In this document: in pieces, positions 34,303-41,627 of the stretch
How the letters are laid out: each line of letters begins with the position of its first letter
Numbering within the stretch: position 1 is the stretch's first letter
Assembly (NCBI GenBank): GCA_002433065.1
Contig: DJHK01000002.1
Span: forward strand, 1 to 47,490
Source: Chloroflexi bacterium UBA6622
Lineage (GTDB): Bacteria > Chloroflexota > UBA11872
Length of the DNA stretch: 47,490 bases
Direction of reading: 5' to 3'
Position numbers and translations under genes: made by a program
The notes under the pieces: model-generated
Told to the model about the DNA's origin: nothing
The model's input: only the letters and a program-made list of their open reading frames with translations
Databases searched by the model: none

Positions 34303-35487
34303 TCACGCTGTGGCATCTGAGACAGCGTCTGCAAAACCCATCCATGACCGAGCATAGATCTCTGCAGCCTGAACGACCTCAGCAATCGGAACAAACTCAT
34401 CAGCAGTGTGGGCATAAGCAATATCGCCAGGCCCACACAGTACGCTCGGAATTCCTGCATTCGCCAGAATCGATGCGTCCGACCCATAGGCCACCCCAAT
34501 AACGTTTGAAGCACCTAGTACCGCAGTAGCAGCATGTTGGGCAGCCTGCACAATAGGAGCATGTTCAGGTACATCCAGCACTTCAGCAAAGACAACAGGA
34601 TTGGCAACCTCGACCCGCAAATCCGAATGTCTCGCCCGTGCGACATCCAACACCTCTTCAAGTTCTTGCTCAACATCGGACGCTGCTTCACCCGGAATGT
34701 GCCGTCGCTCAACAATCAGTTCACACTGATCAGGAACCATGTTGAATGATCGTCCTCCAGAAACACGGCCGACCGAGAACGATGATTGACCCGCGAGCGG
34801 ATGCGAACGACCCACCAAACGCCGACCAAACTCCTCACGAATAACCTGAACAACATCCGCCATGCGAAATATTGCGTTGTCACCCAACTCTGGAGTGGAA
34901 CTATGCGCCGCCGTACCGTGGGTCACAACACGCCAGTGGCCCCCGCCGCGGTGCACTCGCACAATATCCAGACTGGTTGGTTCACCCACAATGGCTGCAT
35001 CCACACCGTGATCAGATTCACCAAATTCCTTGGCACCCGCACTGCCGGTTTCCTCATCAACCGCCGCCAGTAGCGTCAACGGCCCAGGCGGGTCCGCAAC
35101 ACCAGCCGCCCACTCAAGCGCGAGCAGCATGGCCGCGAGTGATCCTTTCGTGTCACACGAGCCCCGCCCGTGAAGCAAGCCAGCTTCATCAATTCGTGGT
35201 TGATGACCATCAACCATAGGCCCCAAGGCGACGGTATCCATATGAGCTTCAAGCAGCAGGTGAGGGCCTGGCGCATCGGCAGCAACAGTACAGATCACAT
35301 TAGGCCGACCAGGCAACACTTCCTGTCGCGAAACGCTCGCGCCAGCCGATCGCGCAATTCCCTCAACAGCGTCGGCCATCGCAGCCTCACCTGTTCCCTG
35401 TTCAACCCCTAACGTAACGCTGGGGATCGCAACAAGCCGACTCAGCAAGTCGGCAGCAATCTGCTCGGTGGTTATTGGGACAGCCAT
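34303..35487 (-). CDS. M20-family metallopeptidase (ArgE/DapE-like deacylase)
   Basis: Zinc-dependent deacylase of about 394 residues. Metal and catalytic motifs: LLLEAHMDTVALG (H, D), GRGSCDTKGSLAAML (bridging Asp), AAVDEETGSAGAKEF (EE), AIVGEPTSLDIV, RVHRGGGHWRV (H of dimerization domain), and the final PGDIAYAHTADEF (H). Likely removes an acyl group from an amino acid or small amide. ATG 35487 and ATG 35511 are both possible; neither has a good ribosome site. No arginine or lysine pathway genes adjoin, so the specificity is open. Confidence 0.9.
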   Translation of the reverse strand: MAVPITTEQIAADLLSRLVAIPSVTLGVEQGTGEAAMADAVEGIARSAGASVSRQEVLPGRPNVICTVAADAPGPHLLLEAHMDTVALGPMVDGHQPRIDEAGLLHGRGSCDTKGSLAAMLLALEWAAGVADPPGPLTLLAAVDEETGSAGAKEFGESDHGVDAAIVGEPTSLDIVRVHRGGGHWRVVTHGTAAHSSTPELGDNAIFRMADVVQVIREEFGRRLVGRSHPLAGQSSFSVGRVSGGRSFNMVPDQCELIVERRHIPGEAASDVEQELEEVLDVARARHSDLRVEVANPVVFAEVLDVPEHAPIVQAAQHAATAVLGASNVIGVAYGSDASILANAGIPSVLCGPGDIAYAHTADEFVPIAEVVQAAEIYARSWMGFADAVSDATA

Positions 35488-35654
35488 GAGAGTGACATCT
35501 TGGCATCGCAAACGCGTTCAGGCCACTGCCCGTGCACACAGACCTAGTGTCTGTCGATGTTGGCGAAGGTCGATCTGTGACCTGTGGCACCATGCGAGAG
35601 ACTTCTGCTCTCCACACAACCCATGGGTTGTGGCCATCCACCCAACATCTACAC

Positions 35655-36485
35655 ATGCAAATAGAACAACAACATCCGCGTTTCTATGACCGGTTGAAAA
35701 TTCATGATGGCGACCGAACAGTCCTTGCACTGAACCTCGGAGGATCGGCTAAAGATCTCTTTCTGATGCGACCCTGTATACATCCGTTCTACACCCCTGA
35801 CGGATACCCCGTAACCGAGATGGGAGCCCACAACTTCCCCCATCACAAGGGCGTGTGGGTGGGCCATGCCCAAGTGAATGGAGTGAACTTCTTCCACGAC
35901 CTTCCTGACGCCGGTTGGATTGTGCCGATCGAAACCCACATGGAGACCACCGAGGCCTCTGCGAGCATCCATCTCATCCTCGAGTGGCGAGACCAACGGG
36001 GCACCATAATCGCGACAGAAACCCGCCGCCATGTAGTACGACGCAAGCGCCAGGCCCACGTGCTTGACATCCTGACATCGCTCCACGCCTCCCATGGAAG
36101 TCTCGACCTAGGAGTTGATAATCACGCCTGGGTGGGTTGTCGGACCATCGACGCTCTTGACTATGACGATGGAGGGCAGATGCTGGATTCTGAAGGTCGC
36201 CATGGCCCGGACGCCATCAACAGTAATCCCATTCGGTGGGTTACCAACAGCGGAGCAATTGGTGAGCACACGTGCGGCATCACGGTAATGGCACATCCAG
36301 ACTCTTCGCCGGTCCCGGTGTTCGCTCGCTTCTACGGAACGAGCCTCTTGAACCCCACAATGTTTGAACCGCTTCACATCGACGACGGAGACTCATGGGC
36401 CTTTGGCGCCCGAGTAATAGCACACGATGGACTACCGTCAGCCAGCGAGATAAACGATTGGTGGTCAGCTAGCGACCAGGAATAA
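35655..36485 (+). CDS. DUF6807 (PmoA-like annotated) family protein
   Basis: About 276 residues resembling the DUF6807 family, often labelled 'methane oxygenase PmoA family' although unrelated to methane oxidation. Key stretch: RPCIHPFYTPDGYPVTEMGA followed by HNFPHHKGVWVGHAQVNGVNF, the characteristic HP...HPHHxG pattern, then ATETRRHVVRRK and YDDGGQML. The family has an all-beta fold and is common near carbohydrate-catabolic genes. The start is uncertain; the frame extends back to GTG 35532. Last gene of the catabolic island. Confidence 0.75.
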   Translation: MQIEQQHPRFYDRLKIHDGDRTVLALNLGGSAKDLFLMRPCIHPFYTPDGYPVTEMGAHNFPHHKGVWVGHAQVNGVNFFHDLPDAGWIVPIETHMETTEASASIHLILEWRDQRGTIIATETRRHVVRRKRQAHVLDILTSLHASHGSLDLGVDNHAWVGCRTIDALDYDDGGQMLDSEGRHGPDAINSNPIRWVTNSGAIGEHTCGITVMAHPDSSPVPVFARFYGTSLLNPTMFEPLHIDDGDSWAFGARVIAHDGLPSASEINDWWSASDQE

Positions 36486-36494
36486 CTCCAACCG

Positions 36495-36851
36495 CTATAG
36501 CCGCTCAGCTCGGTCGAGGGGCATAACAAACATCGATGCCCCCCCCACTTCAACCTCAACCGGCATAGAGAGGTCAAGCTCGCCAACCCACGGTACCGTG
36601 ACAAGCTCATTCCTCGTTGTACAGGTTGTCGAGGTAAGTGCCCGTAGGTCTGCTAGACGGTCAGACGAAATCGCGACCACAAAAAGGGCGTTTGTGGCTC
36701 TAAGAAATCCACCGGCACTCAAGATGCGAGTATGTGCGAAGCCACTCTCGCTCAGAGCCTTCATATAGTCACCCGCATCATTATCCTGAACGACCACCAA
36801 GACTAATTGGTCGTACTTAGCAACATCCCCCAGTTCCATCAGGCCACCCAC
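36495..36851 (-). CDS. PstA/DarA-like c-di-AMP receptor homologue (copy 2)
   Basis: A 118-residue PII-like protein. The N-terminal DQLVLVVVQDNDAGDYMKAL is followed by FAHTRILSAGGFLRATNALFVVAI, the GGFLRxxN ligand loop of cyclic-di-AMP receptor PstA/DarA, with threonine in place of the usual glycine before the asparagine. It follows copy 1 after a 4-base gap on the minus strand, so both come from one transcript. A beta-rich insert with VPWVGELDLSMPVEVEVGG is longer than in copy 1. Role: probably a soluble signalling trimer. Confidence 0.75.
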   Translation of the reverse strand: MGGLMELGDVAKYDQLVLVVVQDNDAGDYMKALSESGFAHTRILSAGGFLRATNALFVVAISSDRLADLRALTSTTCTTRNELVTVPWVGELDLSMPVEVEVGGASMFVMPLDRAERL

Positions 36852-36855
36852 TTAC

Positions 36856-37155
36856 TCAAAGTCGGTCAAACGCATCCACCGGTACTACGAACACAATGCC
36901 ATAGGCCGATCCACTTCCGGATTGCCCAGATGCGTGGGTGGAGACGCTTCGAAGCGTTGCAATTACATCATCAACTTGTTCAATACCAACACCGACCATA
37001 AACACCGCATTTCCTCGACGAAGGAATCCCCCCTGCGAATCAATGCGTGTCGCGCGATAACCAGCTGCAACCAGCGCCTGGCCAGCTGGATCCGCATCAT
37101 CATGATGAATGACCGCGAACACGAGCCGCTGAACGTCATCAATATTGGAAGCCAC
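36856..37155 (-). CDS. PstA/DarA-like c-di-AMP receptor homologue (copy 1)
   Basis: A 99-residue PII-like protein: VQRLVFAVIHHDDADPAGQAL, then YRATRIDSQGGFLRRGNAVF and MVGVGIEQVDDVI. The TRIxSxGGFLRxGN sequence matches the c-di-AMP-binding loop of PstA/DarA proteins, here with the glycine-asparagine retained. Likely a small trimeric nucleotide sensor; downstream targets unknown. It is the first gene of a two-gene minus-strand operon with its divergent paralogue. No diadenylate cyclase is in the window. Confidence 0.8.
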   Translation of the reverse strand: MASNIDDVQRLVFAVIHHDDADPAGQALVAAGYRATRIDSQGGFLRRGNAVFMVGVGIEQVDDVIATLRSVSTHASGQSGSGSAYGIVFVVPVDAFDRL

Positions 37156-37264
37156 GCATCATATTCCTGATTACTACCCGACCACCCTACCGCGACCTCG
37201 GATTCAACTCTAGGCTATTAGCATCCAGAAATGAAGAATCCCCTCTGCGGCGGAGCCCAAGGTA

Positions 37265-38221
37265 ATGATCAAGGCAACACAAGCGGTACTCACTGGGCCA
37301 GAAACATTCGAGTTACAAGACGCAGACCTTTCACCCAAATCCGGTGAAGTCATCGTTGCGATTGAGGTCTGTGGGATCTGCAGTTCGGAGATTCCCAACT
37401 TCGAAAACGGTCCTGAGATCAACAACGCCCCCCTGGTTCTAGGGCATGAACCCAGCGGGACAATCGCGGCGGTTGGCCAAGGCGTCGCCGAGTTTCGTGA
37501 AGGTGATCATGTCACTGGAGCCTTTTCCAGAGCCTTCGCTACCCATGCGGTGGCCAATGCCGAGAAGCTGATCGCGGTCCCCAAGACTGTGCCGCTGAAA
37601 TATGCCCTGGGAGAGCCCCTGTTCTGCATTACAAATATCGCGCGCGCTGCCGCCCCTCAATTTGGTGATCATGTCGCCGTGGTTGGTTGTGGCGCAATGG
37701 GCTTGCTCACCATATCCGCGCTCCGCCAGGCCGGATTAAATACGCTCTTGGCCATTGACCAGCTTTCATCACGACTCAATGTCGCACGGGACCTTGGTGC
37801 TACGGAAACCATGGGGAACGCCGGAGACCCCACAGACCAAGTGCTGAATCTGACCCAAGGAGGGTGTGACGTCGTCGTAGAACTTACCGGACACCCCAGC
37901 GGCCTTGAACTGGCGACAAACCTGTTGCGGCCAGGTCAAGGAAAACTCGTGATGGCAGGATTTCATCATTCGCCCGATATCTACAACCTGCGCAACTTTG
38001 CCTTAAAGGGGCTCATTGCTCACCAGGCTCATCCGAACTATTCGCCGGACCAACAGGCAGATTACGCTCGCGCCATGACCGCACTATCCCGGGGCGTCTT
38101 CCCGATGGACCGCCTGATCACCCACGAATATTCGCTGGAAGACATTGGCAAGGGATTCACCGCGCTCCGAGCGCACGAACTAGGGTTCCTAAAAGGCATC
38201 GTTGTCCCGATGGACACCTAA
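37265..38221 (+). CDS. Zinc-containing MDR alcohol/polyol dehydrogenase
   Basis: A 318-residue medium-chain dehydrogenase. Catalytic zinc ligands appear in EVCGICSSEIPN (Cys), VLGHEPSG (GHE) and probably GEPLFCITN (Glu). The Rossmann motif is VAVVGCGAMGLLTISAL. The four-cysteine structural zinc lobe is absent and the protein is about 25 residues shorter than sorbitol dehydrogenase. It starts at ATG with AAGG close upstream. Divergent from the c-di-AMP receptor pair. The C-terminal part (HQAHPNYSPDQQADYARAM) resembles threonine/sorbitol dehydrogenase-like family members; substrate unknown. Confidence 0.87.
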   Translation: MIKATQAVLTGPETFELQDADLSPKSGEVIVAIEVCGICSSEIPNFENGPEINNAPLVLGHEPSGTIAAVGQGVAEFREGDHVTGAFSRAFATHAVANAEKLIAVPKTVPLKYALGEPLFCITNIARAAAPQFGDHVAVVGCGAMGLLTISALRQAGLNTLLAIDQLSSRLNVARDLGATETMGNAGDPTDQVLNLTQGGCDVVVELTGHPSGLELATNLLRPGQGKLVMAGFHHSPDIYNLRNFALKGLIAHQAHPNYSPDQQADYARAMTALSRGVFPMDRLITHEYSLEDIGKGFTALRAHELGFLKGIVVPMDT

Positions 38222-38270
38222 ATCTCCTGGTCGGGCTGCCTGTTGTTATCCACCACTACTATCAGAGCGG

Positions 38271-38543
38271 TCAGCCACCCGCCATTGCCGGCAAGATCGT
38301 GATGCTGTCCCCTTCGCTAACTTGAGTGTCTAAGCGATCAGCCGAACCGATATCAGTGTCATTCAAAAAAAGATTCACAGCCTCGAAAATATCTCCGCTC
38401 TTGGGAATTAACGAGTCGCGGAGCGATGGATGTTGCTTAAAGAGAGCTTCGAGCGCCTCCCCAACAGTGGAAGCCGAAACCGTCACAGACCGTGCTCCCT
38501 CGGTGTGATGACGCAAGACATTCGGAATTCGGATCGAGGCCAT
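38271..38543 (-). CDS. MoaD/ThiS-family ubiquitin-like sulfur carrier
   Basis: A 90-residue beta-grasp protein: IRIPNVLRHHTEGARSVTVS, HPSLRDSLIPKSGDIFEAVN, LFLNDTDIG and the final SITILPAMAGG. The terminal Gly-Gly is the thiocarboxylate site of MoaD/ThiS/CysO-type carriers. ATG 38543 is the preferred start. No E1-like (MoeB/ThiF) gene adjoins, so its pathway (cysteine, molybdopterin or other sulfur transfer) is not set by context. Confidence 0.88.
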   Translation of the reverse strand: MASIRIPNVLRHHTEGARSVTVSASTVGEALEALFKQHPSLRDSLIPKSGDIFEAVNLFLNDTDIGSADRLDTQVSEGDSITILPAMAGG

Positions 38544-38685
38544 CGGCAACGTAAGATCCTATCTTGGAAGTAACCGCCCCCTATTGTGTGTGACAAAGGG
38601 ACTCACCTCAAAGCGGCTTTCTTTTTCCGCAGCGTATATGTACGTCATAGGATGGATCTCACAAGTCTCCACCGGGAGATGTTCC

Positions 38686-39057
38686 ATGGGTCCACCAGTC
38701 GCAGATCGTCCCTTCGTCATCACCCCTAAAGCCGCGCCCACCGAGGACTACTCGGAAGACGGGACAGGGGCTGTGGTCAAGCATGACCTTATTGCCCGCC
38801 AAGTCGCCCCACCCAACTTTGCGATGCGTCTATTTGACATCGCCCCAGGTGAACACACCCCCTACCACCAACATCCATGGGAACACGAGGTGTTCATAGT
38901 TGAGGGATCAGGCGAGTTACGAACCATTGACACACCTCAGCCGTTTAGCACTGGCGAGGCCGTCTATGTGCCCCCAAATACGATGCACCAATTCCGTAAC
39001 ACAGGGCGTAACCGCCTGAAATTCATCTGTGTAATCCCTAACAGCGGCGACTGCTAG
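38686..39057 (+). CDS. Cupin-domain protein
   Basis: A 123-residue single cupin starting at ATG 38686 (GGGAG 8 bases upstream). Motif 1 is GEHTPYHQHPWEHEVFIVEG, with the metal ligands H, H and E; motif 2 is VYVPPNTMHQFRNTG with the last His. Likely a small beta-barrel enzyme or regulator with a bound metal. The frame is open to 38584 but the longer N-terminus is unsupported. It precedes tRNA-Glu. Confidence 0.85.
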   Translation: MGPPVADRPFVITPKAAPTEDYSEDGTGAVVKHDLIARQVAPPNFAMRLFDIAPGEHTPYHQHPWEHEVFIVEGSGELRTIDTPQPFSTGEAVYVPPNTMHQFRNTGRNRLKFICVIPNSGDC

Positions 39058-39077
39058 GCAGGCTGCCACAAGTGTTT

Positions 39078-39153
39078 TGGTACCCCCGAGGGAAATCGAA
39101 TCCCTGTCTCCACCTTGAAAGGGTGGTGTCCTAGGCCTCTAGACGACGGGGGC
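39078..39153 (-). tRNA. tRNA-Glu (anticodon UUC)
   Basis: On the minus strand the sequence folds as a tRNA: acceptor GCCCCCG pairs with CGGGGGU (terminal G-U), D arm from GTCT to AGGAC, anticodon stem CCACC/GGTGG with loop CTTTCAA (anticodon UUC), and T arm AGGGA-TTCGATT-TCCCT. The discriminator A is followed by an encoded CCA (39080-39078). 73 bases without CCA. Confidence 0.95.
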
Positions 39154-39299
39154 TAAGCGTACATATCCGCAGGCTCCCCTCAAGCGTAGCATCGGGTCTT
39201 GGCCTTGCGGCCTTAGCCTTCGGCAACGCAGACTAGCCGCCCCACATTAGTGTCGCCCATCGCGATAAACGCGGTGAACCCTTCTGAGAGGACTGCTTC

Positions 39300-39770
39300 A
39301 TGGCCAAAATTGTTGCCCGTCAGATCGTGCCTGGCTCCCAAGAGCTCGTATGGCACGTCCTCTCAGACTTCGAGCGAACCAGCGAGTGGGTGCCCTCGGC
39401 CGTGTCGATTGAACATACCGGTGGACCACCGAAGTCGATGGGGCGAGAACATACCGTTCGTTATGACAATGGTCTTGAGGCACACCAGCGCATCGTAGCT
39501 TGGGATGATTCTCGACGCCTCGCATGGCGGACTGAACAGGAAATGCTTGGGGGGCGTGACGTCAGTAAATTCAACAATGTGCGCACAACTGTGGACCTCC
39601 GTCCGAGTGGCTCGAACACAGAAGTTACGGTGACCAGAACGTGGTCAGGTGGTGGTCCGCTAGGCCTGATTCGTTCGTTTGGCCAGAAGGCAGCCGTCAA
39701 GCAGGAGTTTGAAGAACTGTTAGCCAATCTCAACAGCATTATGAACGACAGCACCGGCAGCAGTTCGTAA
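39300..39770 (+). CDS. SRPBCC-superfamily (START-like) protein
   Basis: A 156-residue polyketide-cyclase/START-like protein. MAKIVARQIVPGSQELVWHV opens the fold; WVPSAVSIEHTGG, EAHQRIVAWDDSRRLAW and the C-terminal helix FGQKAAVKQEFEELLANLN match the hydrophobic ligand-cavity family. The ATG has an AGAGGA site upstream. It starts the operon with the TPR protein (gap 12 bases) and the halogenase. A ligand-binding or substrate-presenting role is plausible, but is inference. Confidence 0.83.
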   Translation: MAKIVARQIVPGSQELVWHVLSDFERTSEWVPSAVSIEHTGGPPKSMGREHTVRYDNGLEAHQRIVAWDDSRRLAWRTEQEMLGGRDVSKFNNVRTTVDLRPSGSNTEVTVTRTWSGGGPLGLIRSFGQKAAVKQEFEELLANLNSIMNDSTGSSS

Positions 39771-39782
39771 GATTCTCCGCTG

Positions 39783-41627
39783 ATGCCTGATCCCGCCTTG
39801 CAAACCGCCGACCCCGCGCAACTTCTCACCGCGCGCCAGAAGGTCGTGGAAGCCCAACAACTCCGTGACGAGGCCGGCACTGACCTCGTCAAGCTTCGAG
39901 CGGCCACGGACTTGCTTATTGAAGCGGCCGACGCCTTCGCATTGGCTACGGTGCCGGTCGAGCACGCTGCCCTCCACCTCGACCTCGCGGACACCCTTAA
40001 CATTCGAGCCCGTCTTGGTGATCCGGATGTCTTGGATGAAGCTGTTGACAGCTACCAAAAGGCTGTCGTCGTCTTTAACCGGGACGAGTTTCCAGAGGCA
40101 TACACCCGAGCGTTCAGCGGCCTCGGCCTCGCAAGCTGGACTGGTGGACAGCTCGAAATGGCGCGATGGTGCTTTGAGCAAGTCGTCAGCGCACTTTCAA
40201 CAAACTCAGATCCAATCGAGTACGCCAAGGCCCGCGGCAATGTCGCCGCCGTTCTCGCAGCCATGCCGGATGCCAGTGCTCGGAACCAGGCGATCTCGAC
40301 TTACACCGACATCTTGGAATCCGTCCCTGCCGACACGCATCCAAGTGAGCATGCCGAATTCCTCCTGTCGCTTGGACAAGCCCACCGGGTACAAATGGTC
40401 GAGTCCCGGCTTGAGCCGGTCCGTAATGCGATTGCAGCCTTCGAACCCGCTGCTCAACTCGCCGCATCAGCAGGTCGACACGATCTTGCTGTCCGTGGAC
40501 TTGTTGAAACGGCGATCACATATGTCGAGCTTTCCATCCTTGACCCAGCAACATTCGATGCCGCCGTCATTGCATTCGATCGCGCCCTTGAGGCCGTTCC
40601 AGCAACCGCACAGCCCGACCAACATGCCGAACTGCAGTTGGAATACGGCCGACTGTGGGCCAACCAGGTCGCCCAACACCATCCGTCCGCGTATGCCTCG
40701 GCACTGCAGCACTACGAAGCAGCGATTGCGCTTGGACCCAGCGTGCTTTCACCCGCCCAGGTGGCACCTGCCCTTATCGACGCCCCGCTCCTCGTGGTCG
40801 AGCGAGACGCTCCCACACAAGACGAGCTCGATCGAGCGATCGAGCTCAGTCGATTAGCGCTGTCAGCCTGGCCGCGAGCCCAATTCCCAGCAGAATACGC
40901 CCGTGTCCAGCAGACGCTCGGTGGAGTCCTCCTCAAGATGGAAAAAGACCGTGCAACGAACGCCGCGGCTGCGATCGAGGCACTGGAGGCTGGACTGGAC
41001 GCAGTGAGCCGCGAGGACCAGCTGATTACCTATGCTGGCCTGCAAGCAACCCTGGCCGAAGCCCTGCTCGCGCGGCGAGAAGGCGATCTGGCCGATCATC
41101 GCCGACGGGCTGGCGCTGCTGCGGAACGCGCCCTTGAATCCGAGAGCGAGGACGCCCGCACTATTGGTACGGCCCACCATGTCCTCGCGCAGATCTCGCT
41201 GGCTCAAGGAGGTGCGCCCCAACTCGCGGATGCCATTAATCACCTCCAACAGGCCGTGAACGTTCGCCCACGGACAACCAGACCTACGGAACACGGCGAG
41301 ACCCAAATGCTACTGGGGATTGCCTTGGCGTCCCAAGCCGCAAACGGGGGACCGGCCACGCTGACTGAAGCCGTTGAAGCCTATCGTGTGGCGGTCGACA
41401 CCATCGACCCGGACAAGCAACCGATGACCTTCGCCAGTGCTCATAACAATTTGGCGGCGGCGCTTGTTCAACTCGCCGGCCCATCTGACACTTCATTGCT
41501 CCAGGAAGCAATCCAGAGCTACGACAAAGCCGTTGGGGTGTTCACAGAAACCACGTTTCCACAGCAACATGCGATCATTCAACGAAGTCGTGAGGGCGCT
41601 AAGGCCAAGTTAGAGGCAATGTCATGA
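39783..41627 (+). CDS. Large TPR-like repeat protein
   Basis: A 614-residue all-helical protein. At least eight copies of a P-x-x-(Y/H/F)-A-x(5-6)-LG unit recur about every 50 to 90 residues, for example FPEAYTRAFSGLGLASW, HPSEHAEFLLSLGQAH, FPAEYARVQQTLGGVLL and RPTEHGETQMLLGIALA. This resembles TPR solenoids of the 'P..wA..q..LG' class. No signal or membrane segment, so it is cytoplasmic. Its stop overlaps the halogenase ATG by 4 bases (ATGA), indicating coupled translation and a physical or functional link. A scaffold or substrate-recruiting role is inferred. Confidence 0.83.
   Translation: MPDPALQTADPAQLLTARQKVVEAQQLRDEAGTDLVKLRAATDLLIEAADAFALATVPVEHAALHLDLADTLNIRARLGDPDVLDEAVDSYQKAVVVFNRDEFPEAYTRAFSGLGLASWTGGQLEMARWCFEQVVSALSTNSDPIEYAKARGNVAAVLAAMPDASARNQAISTYTDILESVPADTHPSEHAEFLLSLGQAHRVQMVESRLEPVRNAIAAFEPAAQLAASAGRHDLAVRGLVETAITYVELSILDPATFDAAVIAFDRALEAVPATAQPDQHAELQLEYGRLWANQVAQHHPSAYASALQHYEAAIALGPSVLSPAQVAPALIDAPLLVVERDAPTQDELDRAIELSRLALSAWPRAQFPAEYARVQQTLGGVLLKMEKDRATNAAAAIEALEAGLDAVSREDQLITYAGLQATLAEALLARREGDLADHRRRAGAAAERALESESEDARTIGTAHHVLAQISLAQGGAPQLADAINHLQQAVNVRPRTTRPTEHGETQMLLGIALASQAANGGPATLTEAVEAYRVAVDTIDPDKQPMTFASAHNNLAAALVQLAGPSDTSLLQEAIQSYDKAVGVFTETTFPQQHAIIQRSREGAKAKLEAMS

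Noticed and set aside
39154..39299. Possible hairpin near CTTGGCCTTGCGGCCTTAG
   Set aside because: Short and not followed by a T-run; may be chance in a GC-rich gap behind the tRNA gene.
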